A stretch of 64,000 nt of DNA, from assembly GCF_030534315.2 (NCBI RefSeq), contig NZ_CP130558.2, forward strand, positions 1,237,501 to 1,301,500, given 5' to 3'. Positions 40,814 through 50,308 of this stretch are shown in pieces; within the stretch, counting starts at the first letter, position 1, and each line of letters begins with the position of its first letter. The translations under genes and the position numbers were made by a program. This stretch comes from Thermoanaerobacterium sp. CMT5567-10. GTDB taxonomy: Bacteria; Bacillota; Thermoanaerobacteria; Thermoanaerobacterales; Thermoanaerobacteraceae. The notes below the pieces were generated by a model, which was not told the DNA's origin, ran no database searches, and saw only the letters and a program-made list of their open reading frames with translations.

Positions 40814-42274
40814 TCACATTTGCGATATTAATTTCATCGCTTTATCAATCCTGTATAATATCTTTTGTTTACCTAGAAGAGAAATTATCATTACAAGTTC
40901 TGGCCCATGATCCTGTCCTGTTACAGCAAATCTTATAGGCATGAAAAATGCCTTACCTTTAACCCCTATCTTCTTCTGCAGCATCTTAAGCAATGACTTA
41001 ACAGACTCTTCAGTTATATCCTCCATATTTTCGAACTCTTCTTTGAAGCTATTCAAAACTTTCATTGCATTGCCACATAATATATCGTCTTTTAGATTAT
41101 CGTCATATTCAATATCATCATCAAAAAACATTTTCGCTTTGTCTTTTAATTCTGCAACATAATGAAGACCGTCTTTGAAAAGAGACACTACCTTCTTTAG
41201 CCATTCATAAGTCTCATCATCAACATCTTTGATATAACCTGCTTCTTTAAAGTATGGTATTGCTAGGTCTACTATTCTATTTAAAGAACTCATTTGAATA
41301 TAATGTTGATTCATCCAGTTTAATTTTTCAATATCAAACACAGGATTAGCACTGTGAATTTTATTGAAATTGAACTTTTTTATTATTTCATCTTTTGACA
41401 TCAATTCGACATTATCTTCAGGCGACCAGCTTAAAAGCGATAAAAAGTTAAACATGGCCTCAGGTAGATAACCCATCTGTCTATATTGTCCAATGTAAGT
41501 ATTGCCATGCCTCTTTGAGAGCTTAGTTCTATCAGGCCCCAAAATAAGCGGTGCATGTGCAAATACAGGAGGTTTAAAGCCTAATGCTTCGTATATAAGC
41601 AGTTGTTTCGGTGTATTGTAAATGTGGTCTTCTCCTCTTATAACATGGGAAATCCTCATAAGCGTATCATCAATTACCACTGCAAAGTTGTAAGTGGGCA
41701 TGCCATCAGATTTAACTATTATCATATCCCCGCCCAATGTATCTGATTTAATCTCTATTCTTCCTTTTATCATATCATCAAACGCTATTGTAACATCATC
41801 AGGTATAATAAACCTGATGGATGGTTTTCTGCCTTGTCTTAAGTATTCCTCTTCCTGTTCTTTAGTCAAATGTCTGCATCTTCCCGAATACCTCGGTATG
41901 TCGCCTCTTTTAACAGACTCTTCCCTATCTTTATCCAGTTCTTCAGGTGTACAGTAACATCTGTACGCCTTACCTTCTTTTATAAGTTGTTCTGCATATT
42001 GTCTATAAATATGAAGCCTCTCGCTTTGTCTGTATGGTCCACAATCACCAGGCTTATCAGGCCCTTCGTCCCACTCAATGCCTAGCCAATTTAGCTCTTT
42101 AAAGATGAGCTTTTCAAAATCTTTTGACGACCTAGTCAAATCCGTATCTTCTATCCTTAATATCAGCTTAGCACCTTCGCTTCTTGAAAATAGATAATTA
42201 AACAAAGCCGTACGAATATTACCAATATGAATCGCACCTGTAGGACTTGGTGCAAATCTAACTCTTTTTTCCAT
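40814..42274 (-). CDS. gltX: Glutamyl-tRNA synthetase
   Basis: Class I synthetase (486 residues). The HIGH-type motif is HIGN in FAPSPTGAIHIGNIRTAL, and KLSKRHG is the second signature. A cysteine cluster (CYC and later SGRC) fits the zinc site of GluRS. It may be non-discriminating and charge tRNA-Gln too; the sequence alone does not tell me. The ATG at 42274 has GGAG 8 bases upstream. It has its own promoter at 42308-42336. Confidence 0.94.
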   Translation of the reverse strand: MEKRVRFAPSPTGAIHIGNIRTALFNYLFSRSEGAKLILRIEDTDLTRSSKDFEKLIFKELNWLGIEWDEGPDKPGDCGPYRQSERLHIYRQYAEQLIKEGKAYRCYCTPEELDKDREESVKRGDIPRYSGRCRHLTKEQEEEYLRQGRKPSIRFIIPDDVTIAFDDMIKGRIEIKSDTLGGDMIIVKSDGMPTYNFAVVIDDTLMRISHVIRGEDHIYNTPKQLLIYEALGFKPPVFAHAPLILGPDRTKLSKRHGNTYIGQYRQMGYLPEAMFNFLSLLSWSPEDNVELMSKDEIIKKFNFNKIHSANPVFDIEKLNWMNQHYIQMSSLNRIVDLAIPYFKEAGYIKDVDDETYEWLKKVVSLFKDGLHYVAELKDKAKMFFDDDIEYDDNLKDDILCGNAMKVLNSFKEEFENMEDITEESVKSLLKMLQKKIGVKGKAFFMPIRFAVTGQDHGPELVMIISLLGKQKILYRIDKAMKLISQM

Positions 42275-42307
42275 ATAGCCATCTCCATCTTTTGTATTCA
42301 TCATATA

Positions 42308-42336
42308 CATTATACAAATTTTATGTCATTCTTACA
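42308..42336 (-). promoter_or_regulatory. Promoter of gltX
   Basis: TTGTAA (42331-42336), 17 bases, TATAAT (42308-42313) on the minus strand, just below the terminator of the preceding gene. The transcript could also extend into the cysE T-box. Confidence 0.8.
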
Positions 42337-42356
42337 ATACATCATTACTAAAATTG

Positions 42357-42392
42357 TTTGCAAAGGGGTAGCCTGCGCTACCCCTTTGCAAA
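42357..42392 (-). terminator. Terminator after the ACT-like gene
   Basis: A 16-bp perfect stem TTTGCAAAGGGGTAGC with a 4-base loop starts at the stop codon of the preceding gene. The tail is CAATTTTAG, moderately T-rich. It is symmetric and could act in both directions. Confidence 0.78.
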
Positions 42393-42632
42393 TCATTTAA
42401 CAGTCATATGATTTACTTTGACAGACGGAATACTCGTAAGCTCCTTTGAAAATTCATTTATATAGTTTTCATCCCCTCGTACGTTCAATGTTATAAGCCC
42501 ATTATCATCGCTGTCATCATGTATTCCGAATCTTGCCAATATATTTTGGCCGTTTTTAGTTAACACCTCTTGTACTTTTGGAGCAAAATCTGATCTTTTA
42601 TCGACGGAAATGCCCATTATGTAAATCGACAT
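42393..42632 (-). CDS. Small ACT-like protein, TM1266-type putative regulator
   Basis: A 79-residue protein with a ferredoxin-like/ACT pattern: YIMGISVDKRSDFAPKVQEV, GQNILARFGIHDD, then ITLNVRGDENYINEFSKEL and a final strand. It resembles small proteins labelled iron-only hydrogenase system regulators (TM1266 type), by recollection rather than search. No hydrogenase gene is near. AAAGGAGTG precedes the ATG. It lies alone between proS and gltX, with terminators on both sides. Confidence 0.6.
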   Translation of the reverse strand: MSIYIMGISVDKRSDFAPKVQEVLTKNGQNILARFGIHDDSDDNGLITLNVRGDENYINEFSKELTSIPSVKVNHMTVK

Positions 42633-42684
42633 AAAATCACTCCTTTCTACTTTATTTTTTATTAATCACAAAATATTATGCGAA

Positions 42685-42706
42685 TAAAAAAGGAGCATTT
42701 AGCCCC
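42685..42706 (-). terminator. Terminator after proS
   Basis: GGGGC-TAAAT-GCTCC followed by TTTTTTATTCG on the minus strand; the stem begins in the proS stop codon. Confidence 0.75.
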
Positions 42707-44418
42707 TATATACTATTAATAATCAATTCTTTAACCTTATTTACCACTTCATCATAATTTAATTCAATTGAATTTTCATCTCTTCTAAGTTTTAACTCAA
42801 CAATGTTATCCGAAGCTTTTTTACCTACTGTTATCCTTATAGGTATTCCCAATAAATCAGCATCATTAAACTTAACTCCTGCCCTTAAATCCCTATCATC
42901 TATCAGTGTCTCAATGCCGACCTTATTTAATTCGTCGTATATTTTTTCTGCCAGATTTTTTTGTGCCTCATTGGAAACATTGACTGGCACAACAATGACA
43001 TGATACGGTGCTATAGACATAGGCCAAATAATACCTTTATCATCGTGATTTTGTTCTATTGCAGCAGCAGCAATCCTATTTAACCCAATGCCATAACAGC
43101 CCATTATCATAGGCTTTTCATTTCCATTCTCATCAATGTAATTTGCACCAAGTGCATCTGAGTATTTTGTCCCTAGCTTAAATATGTGTCCTACTTCAAT
43201 ACCCCTCTCAAGTTTTAAAGGATTCCCGCATCTAGGACATTTATCACCATCTACAACCTTTCTGATATCTGCTACTATATCTGCCTTAAAGTCTCTTCCG
43301 TAATTGGTATTTTTCAGATGGTAATCTGTTTCATTTGCACCTACGATGATGTTTTTCATCATAGGTACTTCCACATCAGCTATCAAGATGACATCTCCTT
43401 TAAGCCCAATAGGACCTGCAAATCCTACATTTGCATCTGTTACACTTCTTACGGTTTCTTCATCTGCCAAATCTATATCATTTTCATTTACTTTAAGCAA
43501 ATTTGCTAATTTCACAGTATTTACTTCTCTATCTCCTCTTACAAGTACCGCTGCAATTTTATCTTTATACTCATATATCAATGTTTTAACAAATTTATTT
43601 GCTTTTACATCTAAATATGATACGAGTTCATCAATTGTCCTTACATCTGGTGTATGAATCTTTTCCAATGGCTTCATTTCCTCATCGCTTTCATGCTCTA
43701 CAATGCATTCAGCCTTTTCCTCATTCGCGGCATATCCGCAGCTATCGCAGTACGCTATTACAGCTTCCCCTACACTTGAAGTGACCATAAACTCTTTCGA
43801 GTCTTTTCCTCCCATCGCACCTGAGTCTGCTTCAACAACTGTGTACTTCAATCCACATCTATCAAATATTCTGCAGTAAGCATCGTACATCTTGTCAAAA
43901 GAGACATCAAGTCCATCCCAATCCACATCAAAACTGTACGCATCCTTCATTATAAACTCGCGGGATCTCATGACTCCAAACCTAGGCCGCCTCTCATCCC
44001 TGTACTTCGTCTGTATCTGATATATAGTCAGCGGAAGCTGTCTATATGACTTCACTTCATTTCTCACAAGATCCGTAAATACCTCTTCATGTGTTGGCCC
44101 CAAGCAAAATTCTCTATCATTTCTGTCTTTTAGTTTAAACATTTCAGGTCCAAATACGTCCCATCTTCCAGATTCTTTTAAAAGTTCCGCAGGTATGATA
44201 GCAGACATAAGCACTTCCTGTGCACCTGCTCTATCCATTTCTTCCCTTACTATTTCTTCAATCTTCTTAAGTACTCTTTTCCCAAGAGGAAGATAGATAT
44301 ATACGCCTGATGCAAGCTTTCTCATCATAGCAGCTTTTAACATAAGTATATGACTTGGTATCTCCGCTTCTGCCGGAACTTCTCTTAATGTTGGTATAAG
44401 TAATTGTGATAGTCTCAT
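42706..44418 (-). CDS. proS: Prolyl-tRNA synthetase, bacterial type
   Basis: Class II synthetase (570 residues). Motif 2 region is [20 protein letters not shown]; an insertion editing domain occupies about residues 220-400, and the anticodon-binding domain forms the C-terminus ([20 protein letters not shown]). CDSCGY and a later CPRCG pair may bind zinc. GGAGG precedes the ATG. It follows ispF after a 48-base gap. Confidence 0.95.
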   Translation of the reverse strand: MRLSQLLIPTLREVPAEAEIPSHILMLKAAMMRKLASGVYIYLPLGKRVLKKIEEIVREEMDRAGAQEVLMSAIIPAELLKESGRWDVFGPEMFKLKDRNDREFCLGPTHEEVFTDLVRNEVKSYRQLPLTIYQIQTKYRDERRPRFGVMRSREFIMKDAYSFDVDWDGLDVSFDKMYDAYCRIFDRCGLKYTVVEADSGAMGGKDSKEFMVTSSVGEAVIAYCDSCGYAANEEKAECIVEHESDEEMKPLEKIHTPDVRTIDELVSYLDVKANKFVKTLIYEYKDKIAAVLVRGDREVNTVKLANLLKVNENDIDLADEETVRSVTDANVGFAGPIGLKGDVILIADVEVPMMKNIIVGANETDYHLKNTNYGRDFKADIVADIRKVVDGDKCPRCGNPLKLERGIEVGHIFKLGTKYSDALGANYIDENGNEKPMIMGCYGIGLNRIAAAAIEQNHDDKGIIWPMSIAPYHVIVVPVNVSNEAQKNLAEKIYDELNKVGIETLIDDRDLRAGVKFNDADLLGIPIRITVGKKASDNIVELKLRRDENSIELNYDEVVNKVKELIINSI

Positions 44419-44466
44419 CGTTTACCTCCTAATATTTATCATGCTTGTATTTTATTTAATTTAATT

Positions 44467-44949
44467 TTAACTGTCAATACATTTTTCAATAAGGCTTACA
44501 ATTGCATAAGCCGATATTCCTTCTTTTCTTCCTGTAAATCCAAGCCCTTCTTCAGTCTTGGCTTTAATGTTAACTCTGTCAATTCCTATATTTAACACTT
44601 TCGACAAGTTTCTCCCTATGGCATCTTTATATGGAGATATTTTCGGCTCTTGAGCTACAACAATGCAATCTATATTATTTATAGCAAATTTGCCTTTAAT
44701 CAAGTCCATAGTCTTTTTAAGAAGAACAGTACTATCTATATCCTTATAAATCCACTCTGAATCAGGAAAATGCGTTCCTATATCTCCAAGTCCTGCAGCA
44801 CCAAGTATTCCGTCAATCACCGCATGTATTAGCACATCCGCATCAGAATGACCCAGTAGCCCTTTCACATATGGAATTTGAACACCACCTAATATTAATT
44901 TCCTTCCTGCCTCCAGTTTGTGCACATCGTATCCAATTCCAACCCTCAT
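44467..44949 (-). CDS. ispF: 2-C-methyl-D-erythritol 2,4-cyclodiphosphate synthase
   Basis: MEP-pathway enzyme (160 residues) making isoprenoid precursors. The zinc ligands D8 and H10 (GIGYDVHKL) and H42 in [20 protein letters not shown] are present, as is the ETD-type [16 protein letters not shown]-terminus. ispD lies two genes upstream, separated by the hydrolase. AAGGAGTG precedes the ATG. Confidence 0.95.
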   Translation of the reverse strand: MRVGIGYDVHKLEAGRKLILGGVQIPYVKGLLGHSDADVLIHAVIDGILGAAGLGDIGTHFPDSEWIYKDIDSTVLLKKTMDLIKGKFAINNIDCIVVAQEPKISPYKDAIGRNLSKVLNIGIDRVNIKAKTEEGLGFTGRKEGISAYAIVSLIEKCIDS

Positions 44950-44961
44950 AGCAACACTCCT

Positions 44962-46206
44962 TTATCTTTTAATATCAAAATTGCCATTTTTATCAACAAA
45001 AAGATCTATTCTACTATTTCTATACCTGCCAGAAGGCTTAAGTGTTTTAACAGTAAATCCTTTATTTGTGTGAATCATTATTGACCTTATTGAAAAGTCT
45101 GGCGATGAAAAATGATATTCTCCTTCTTCGTTAAAAGACATATACCAATTCACCTTTCCAAAAATGTTATATTTTTTTAACTTCTGACCTCTGTCCAATA
45201 CAATCACTTTGCTATCAGTCAAAATGTTTACAAAAGATGTTATTTTTTCAAGCAGGCTAACTTTAGGTGCCTCTTCTACGCCAAATATTTCTTTAAGATC
45301 CGGTATTGACGCATTTAACATGCCTCCATGTCCTGCATCCAGAACATGCTGGTTTCCATTTACACCCAAAGCACTTTTAATTAATACAGTTCCATCTCCT
45401 TTGTCATCTCTTACAACGCCTACAGCCCGCCCATCCGGCCATACAATATCGTCATCGCTTTCTGTCACTTGAATAAATTTATTTGTGTATATTCCATTAC
45501 CTGAAAATACATATATCTCATTCGCTCTTTCATACAATTTGTCAATAGAATAATTTAATTTATTTAAAAAATCATTCTGCTCCTTCATATAAAGTATATT
45601 TTTAAATAATATTTTATTGTTTTTAATTGGATATTTAAAAACATAGTTTCCATACTCATGAGTTGGTAAGAGGCATTTTATGGATGGAATGTATTTTCTA
45701 ATTATCATAAGCTCGTCTTTTTCACCTTTTATTTTACCTATTGCCCATATAAAACCTCTTAAAAGTATATTTAAAAAATCTTCGTCATTATCAGGTGGAA
45801 CTGCTCCACCTTCCCATGCATAATATGCATTAGCAGCACCATAATGAGGCGTTGACAAAAATATGATTTTATTTACATCACCTCTGTAAAAATCTCCTTG
45901 AACATAGCTTCGCAATAATAAACCACCCATGCTGTGGCATACAACATCAACCTTACCACAGTTGTTTTTTATTTTTGCCTCATTAATCTTAGACATAAGC
46001 GTATTTACACATTCAGGTATATCTTTCCACCACTCATAATAACATATAAATAGGTTTTTCCCTTCTGTGTATCCCAACGTTTTAAGGTTATCAATAAACG
46101 AATCATATATATAACCTGCAGGTCCAAATCCCCATGCTTTCCCAACAAGTGTGGGAACGTATATTGAACCAAAAATTCCGTGAACAAACACAAGAGGCCT
46201 TCTCAT
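44962..46206 (-). CDS. Alpha/beta hydrolase, LCAT/PGAP1-like lipase or esterase
   Basis: A 414-residue alpha/beta hydrolase. It begins MRRPLVFVHGIFGS, which supplies the oxyanion-hole HG. The nucleophile elbow is CHSMGG with S92, and a candidate catalytic His is in DAGHGGMLN. After about residue 300 there is a region rich in beta strands with no recognised domain. There is no signal peptide, so a cytoplasmic enzyme is likely. The substrate is unknown; lecithin-cholesterol acyltransferase-like or PGAP1-like folds are the nearest match. It sits between ispD and ispF, which are normally adjacent. GAGGTG precedes the ATG. Confidence 0.8.
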   Translation of the reverse strand: MRRPLVFVHGIFGSIYVPTLVGKAWGFGPAGYIYDSFIDNLKTLGYTEGKNLFICYYEWWKDIPECVNTLMSKINEAKIKNNCGKVDVVCHSMGGLLLRSYVQGDFYRGDVNKIIFLSTPHYGAANAYYAWEGGAVPPDNDEDFLNILLRGFIWAIGKIKGEKDELMIIRKYIPSIKCLLPTHEYGNYVFKYPIKNNKILFKNILYMKEQNDFLNKLNYSIDKLYERANEIYVFSGNGIYTNKFIQVTESDDDIVWPDGRAVGVVRDDKGDGTVLIKSALGVNGNQHVLDAGHGGMLNASIPDLKEIFGVEEAPKVSLLEKITSFVNILTDSKVIVLDRGQKLKKYNIFGKVNWYMSFNEEGEYHFSSPDFSIRSIMIHTNKGFTVKTLKPSGRYRNSRIDLFVDKNGNFDIKR

Positions 46207-46285
46207 TATAATCACCTCATATAATCTCAACTACAATACTCCTATAATAATTATATGAGTTTTAAAGCATAATGTTATTGATACA

Positions 46286-46972
46286 TTATATGGTCTTCAA
46301 GAAAGCCTCTGATATTATTAGATCTTCTGGTGTAGTTATCTTGATATTCCTGTAACTCCCTTCCACAAGCTTGACTTTGTATCCAAGCCTTTCAACAAGG
46401 ACGGTATCATCAGTACCTAAAAATCCATCTTCTATTGCCTTTAAATGTGCTTTGTATATAAGTTTATAGTCAAAAATCTGAGGTGTCTGGATTGCCATAA
46501 GGCGGTTTCTGTCAGGCGTATCAATGACAAATTTATCATTATCAACAACTTTAATTGTGTCTTTTACAGGAACTGCAATGCCTACAGCACAATGACTTTT
46601 AGCTTCTTTTATGCCTTTTTGCAATGTCACCCTATCAATAAAGGGCCTTGCACCATCATGTATCAACACTATATTGCATCGATTATCTACCGATTTTAGC
46701 CCCATGAAGACAGATTCTTGTCTCTCAGACCCTCCAACAACTATATTCTTAACTTTTTTAAATTTATATTTATCAACTATTTCATTTTTGCAAAATCCCA
46801 AATCCGATTCAGACACAACTAAAACAATCTCATCAATTTCATCAGCATTTTCAAAAGCCTTTATAGCATAATAGAGAACCGGTTTTCCATTCAAATTTAA
46901 AAAAACTTTATTTAATTTTGAACCCATTCTTTTGCCTTTACCAGCAGCAACTATTATCGCACTAATAAACAT
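46286..46972 (-). CDS. ispD: 2-C-methyl-D-erythritol 4-phosphate cytidylyltransferase
   Basis: MEP-pathway enzyme (228 residues) joining CTP to methylerythritol phosphate. The nucleotide-binding loop AIIVAAGKGKRMGSKLNKVF and VLIHDGARPFI are diagnostic; the C-terminal GTDDTVLVERLGYKVKLVEG is typical. AGGGTG precedes the ATG. It follows the YacL-type gene. Confidence 0.94.
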   Translation of the reverse strand: MFISAIIVAAGKGKRMGSKLNKVFLNLNGKPVLYYAIKAFENADEIDEIVLVVSESDLGFCKNEIVDKYKFKKVKNIVVGGSERQESVFMGLKSVDNRCNIVLIHDGARPFIDRVTLQKGIKEAKSHCAVGIAVPVKDTIKVVDNDKFVIDTPDRNRLMAIQTPQIFDYKLIYKAHLKAIEDGFLGTDDTVLVERLGYKVKLVEGSYRNIKITTPEDLIISEAFLKTI

Positions 46973-47043
46973 AATGCACCCTCTAAATAAAATATACTGG
47001 TAAAATTATATCACAATCGGTGCTTTTCCGCTATTAACAAAAT

Positions 47044-47075
47044 AAAAAAGGCATTCTCTAATATAGAAAATGCCC
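47044..47075 (-). terminator. Terminator after the PIN/TRAM gene
   Basis: GGGCATTTTCT pairs with AGAGAATGCC around TATAT/ATATT on the minus strand, followed by TTTTTTATT. Confidence 0.85.
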
Positions 47076-47082
47076 AATTAAA

Positions 47083-48186
47083 CTACATAGCTTTTTCCTG
47101 ATCTGATTGCTTTGGTTTTGCAAATATCATTCTCCCAGCAGCAGTCTGCAACACACTCGTAACCAATACATCTAAAGTATCACCTATGTGCTTTTTACCT
47201 CCATCAACCACTATCATTGTGCCGTCGTCAAGGTATGCTATCCCTTGCCCTGACTCTTTTCCATCTTTTATTACCTGTACAACCATCTCTTCTCCTGGCA
47301 GTACCACAGGTTTAACGGCATTTGACAGCTCATTTATATTAAGCACTGGCACACCTTGAAACTCAGCCACTTTATTTAGGTTATAGTCATTTGTTATAAC
47401 TTTTCCATTCATCATCTTGGCAAGCCTCAAAAGCTTGGTATCCACTTCAGATGCATCAACATCTTTATCTATAATCTGGACCTTCAAATCAAGTTCTTTT
47501 TGTATTTTGTTTAAGACATCAAGCCCTCTCCTTCCTCTGTTTCTCTTTAAAGAATCAGATGAATCTGCTATGTGCCTTAATTCCTCAAGAACAAAATTGG
47601 GAATTATAAGTGGCCCTTCTACAAATCCTGTCTTACAAATATCAAATATTCTACCATCAATTATAACACTTGTATCAAGAATTTTAGGAATCTCATTTAT
47701 TTCTACCTTTTGCGATTTTTGCTGACCCATCTTTTTTACCATCGTAAATAAATTCATAAATTCATCCTTTTTCTTCAATGATATGCTTATTCCAAGATAG
47801 CCAAAAAACACGCTAATAATTATAGGAATGACTTTACCAACAATCGGTATCTGATAAATTGGGGCACTTATGAGATTTGCCAAAATTAAGCCAACGATTA
47901 ACCCAAAAGCTCCTATTAAAATATCGTATATAGGTGATTTCTGAAGTGCCATTTCAAGCCATGTTTCAAAATCTTTTCCCCATTTAATAAGTTTAGGAGA
48001 AAGAATGAAAAATATGATTCCACCTATCAATGCACCAACTGCGTATATGATAACTGATGTAATACTTGTTAATGTTAAATTCATCAATTTTTGCAGGTTT
48101 AAAACTGCCACAGACAAATAAACCGCTTCAAATCCAAGTCCCAAGCCTACTAACGAAATAATCCCTCTTACTATTTTATAAAGCAA
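47083..48186 (-). CDS. Membrane PIN/TRAM domain protein, YacL type
   Basis: A 367-residue protein with four N-terminal membrane helices (to about residue 145), a PIN nuclease-like domain ([20 protein letters not shown], with acidic residues through [14 protein letters not shown]) and a C-terminal TRAM RNA-binding domain ([18 protein letters not shown]). An RNA-processing role at the membrane is inferred. The start is TTG at 48186 with GGAGGTG 6 bases upstream; the frame extends further up but not behind a better site. Confidence 0.88.
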   Translation of the reverse strand: MLYKIVRGIISLVGLGLGFEAVYLSVAVLNLQKLMNLTLTSITSVIIYAVGALIGGIIFFILSPKLIKWGKDFETWLEMALQKSPIYDILIGAFGLIVGLILANLISAPIYQIPIVGKVIPIIISVFFGYLGISISLKKKDEFMNLFTMVKKMGQQKSQKVEINEIPKILDTSVIIDGRIFDICKTGFVEGPLIIPNFVLEELRHIADSSDSLKRNRGRRGLDVLNKIQKELDLKVQIIDKDVDASEVDTKLLRLAKMMNGKVITNDYNLNKVAEFQGVPVLNINELSNAVKPVVLPGEEMVVQVIKDGKESGQGIAYLDDGTMIVVDGGKKHIGDTLDVLVTSVLQTAAGRMIFAKPKQSDQEKAM

Positions 48187-48375
48187 TATATTCACCTCCA
48201 TTTCTATTATTGTCAAATATGTCATTAAATATAAGTCAATGGGGAAATTTTATAAAAAATATATAACAAATTTTACATGTATAGTGCTTCTTCAATAAAA
48301 GTATACTACTTATAGATAAACATTGTCAATTTACAAAAAATTTCATCATGTTATAAATGTTATTTCGCGTAAATA

Positions 48376-48405
48376 TTGACAACACAACATTTACAAGTAT
48401 ATAAT
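48376..48405 (+). promoter_or_regulatory. Promoter of the lone plus-strand gene
   Basis: TTGACA (48376-48381) and TATAAT (48400-48405) with 18 bases between, both perfect consensus hexamers. It faces the only plus-strand gene and is divergent from the YacL-type gene. Confidence 0.88.
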
Positions 48406-48444
48406 TAATCTAAGATTTTAAAAAAAACGGGAGTGGGCATAACC

Positions 48445-48840
48445 ATGAAGGATATAATAGTTGATGATCTACAAAACACAGTAGAAGAGTTCCTAATTCG
48501 TCACAAGAGCATTCTCGATATTTTAACAAAGATTCAAGAAAGCAGCAGCAGAGTCAACAGGGCAGTGGCAAAATCAGTGACAGAGTGCGGATGTTTAAAA
48601 ATCAATGCTCAAAAGCAAGAAATACCTGGAGATGCAACTATCGAAGATGCACATAAGTACATTAAAACACATATTGATGGAGAACTGTGTGATAACTGTA
48701 GAGAAGTCTTAGAAACAGAAATCGGTAACAACATATTCTATATAATCGCGCTTTGTAACACACTCGGTTTGAATTTCTACGATATTCTGCTTAAAAAAGA
48801 TAAAGAGTTAAATACGCTAGGCGTTTTTAATATGCTGTGA
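48445..48840 (+). CDS. Conserved clostridial protein of unknown function, cysteine-rich
   Basis: A 131-residue protein and the only convincing plus-strand gene. It has an N-terminal helical region (LQNTVEEFLIRHKSILDILT), then C48 and C50 (ECGC), C82 and C85 (LCDNC), and a C-terminal helix pair (EIGNNIFYIIALCNTLGLNF) that resembles MazG-type helices, but with Asn in place of the usual metal-binding Asp. A zinc site is plausible. I remember similar clostridial proteins carrying a domain-of-unknown-function label (DUF1573), which I cannot confirm. GGGAGTG lies 9 bases before the ATG. It has its own promoter and terminator. Confidence 0.75.
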   Translation: MKDIIVDDLQNTVEEFLIRHKSILDILTKIQESSSRVNRAVAKSVTECGCLKINAQKQEIPGDATIEDAHKYIKTHIDGELCDNCREVLETEIGNNIFYIIALCNTLGLNFYDILLKKDKELNTLGVFNML

Positions 48841-48844
48841 TTTC

Positions 48845-48866
48845 AGTGGGTAAAACCCACTTTTTT
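48845..48866 (+). terminator. Terminator of the plus-strand gene
   Basis: AGTGGGT-AAA-ACCCACT followed by TTTTTAATTTTT, immediately after the plus-strand stop codon and abutting the radA stop from the other side. Confidence 0.9.
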
Positions 48867-50211
48867 AATTTTTAAAGATGTCCATTAATTCAATAATGTT
48901 TTTAATTCTTATTACATTTATCCCTTCAGTTTTCTCCATTTTCATGTATGGAACGAATATTGTTTTGAAACCCATCTTTTTGGCTTCACTGATTCTTCTT
49001 TCTAAATTGCTTACTGCTCTAACCTCACCTGTTAAACCTACTTCACCGGAAAAGCAGACATCGTTAGATATTGGCACATTTAAATAGCCTGACATTACTG
49101 CTGATACGATTCCTAAATCTGCTGCAGGTTCCTGAACCTTTAATCCTCCTGCAATATTTAAATATACATCTGATTGTGAAAGATTTATTCCACACTTTTT
49201 TTCTACAACAGCCAAAAGAAGAACAAACTTGTTGTAATCTATTCCTGTAGACATCCTTCTGGGCAATCCGAAATTGGTGTGGCATATAAGCGATTGAACT
49301 TCTAAAAGAATCGGCCTTGTGCCTTCCATTGAGCTTATCACAGCTAAACCTGGCGCATTTAAATCTCTGTTAGAAAGAAGCACCTCAGATGGGTTTTTTA
49401 CTTCTTTAAGGCCTTGAGACACCATTTCGAATACACCTATTTCATTTGTAGAGCCAAATCTATTCTTATATGCTCTCAATATTCTAAATGATTGTGTTCT
49501 ATCACCTTCAAAGTACAATACAGTATCTACCATATGCTCTAATACCCTTGGACCTGCTATTGAACCTTCTTTTGTAACATGTCCGATTATAAATGTAGTT
49601 ATTCCATTTTGCTTTGCAAGCCTCATAAGATGCTGAGTAACTTGCCTTACCTGTGATACGCTTCCTGGTATAGTTGTGCTTTCTTCCGCATACATAGTTT
49701 GTATAGAATCAATTATCATAAAACCTGGTGATATTTTCTCTATATGCTTTTCAACATTATTTATGTTTGTCTCAGCCAAAAAATATATATCCTGTTTTCC
49801 TCCTATAATTCTGTCAGCTCTTAGCTTTATCTGCCTTGATGATTCCTCACCAGACACATAAAGAACTTTTGTGAAGTTAGACATAATATCCGAAACCTGT
49901 AAAAGCATTGTGGACTTACCAATCCCAGGTTCACCACCTATTAAGACTAATGAACCCTGCACTATACCGCCACCCAGCACCCTGTCAAATTCGCCAATAC
50001 CTGTCTTTATGCGGTCTTCATCTTTTGCTTCTACATCTTTCAAAAGCTCCACTTTTGATGTTAATAACCCCTGCTGCGACTTTTTATCATCTTCTTTTTC
50101 AACCTCTTCTACAAACGAATTCCATTCATCGCAGTTAGGGCATCTGCCCATCCATTTTGCACTTTCAAATCCACATTGCTGACATACAAACTTAGTCTTT
50201 TCCTTCTTCAC
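48865..50211 (-). CDS. radA: DNA repair protein RadA
   Basis: RadA (448 residues) processes recombination intermediates. It has an N-terminal zinc finger (C10, C13, C24, C27), Walker A GGEPGIGKST, the RadA signature KNRFGS and a Lon-like C-terminal domain. The start is GTG at 50211 (KKEKTKFVCQQCG) with GGTGG close upstream; the longer frame adds about 39 residues with no family match and crosses the clpC terminator. It follows clpC as in Bacillus, but disA does not follow it. Confidence 0.93.
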   Translation of the reverse strand: MKKEKTKFVCQQCGFESAKWMGRCPNCDEWNSFVEEVEKEDDKKSQQGLLTSKVELLKDVEAKDEDRIKTGIGEFDRVLGGGIVQGSLVLIGGEPGIGKSTMLLQVSDIMSNFTKVLYVSGEESSRQIKLRADRIIGGKQDIYFLAETNINNVEKHIEKISPGFMIIDSIQTMYAEESTTIPGSVSQVRQVTQHLMRLAKQNGITTFIIGHVTKEGSIAGPRVLEHMVDTVLYFEGDRTQSFRILRAYKNRFGSTNEIGVFEMVSQGLKEVKNPSEVLLSNRDLNAPGLAVISSMEGTRPILLEVQSLICHTNFGLPRRMSTGIDYNKFVLLLAVVEKKCGINLSQSDVYLNIAGGLKVQEPAADLGIVSAVMSGYLNVPISNDVCFSGEVGLTGEVRAVSNLERRISEAKKMGFKTIFVPYMKMEKTEGINVIRIKNIIELMDIFKN

Positions 50212-50263
50212 TTTGCCACCGACTTTCCAATTTAATCTATATTTATTATAACATAGAAAACAA

Positions 50264-50298
50264 TAAAAATAGGACACCCTCGCTGACGAGGGCATCCC
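50264..50298 (-). terminator. Terminator after clpC
   Basis: GGATGCCCTCG pairs with CGAGGGTGTCC around a short loop, followed by TATTTTTATTG on the minus strand, 11 bases after the clpC stop. Confidence 0.82.
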
Positions 50299-50308
50299 CA
50301 AAATCAAT

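Noticed and set aside
42357-42392. 16-bp perfect inverted repeat considered as an insertion-element end
   Set aside because: It abuts a stop codon and is followed by a T-containing tail. There is no transposase or target duplication, so a terminator is the simpler reading.
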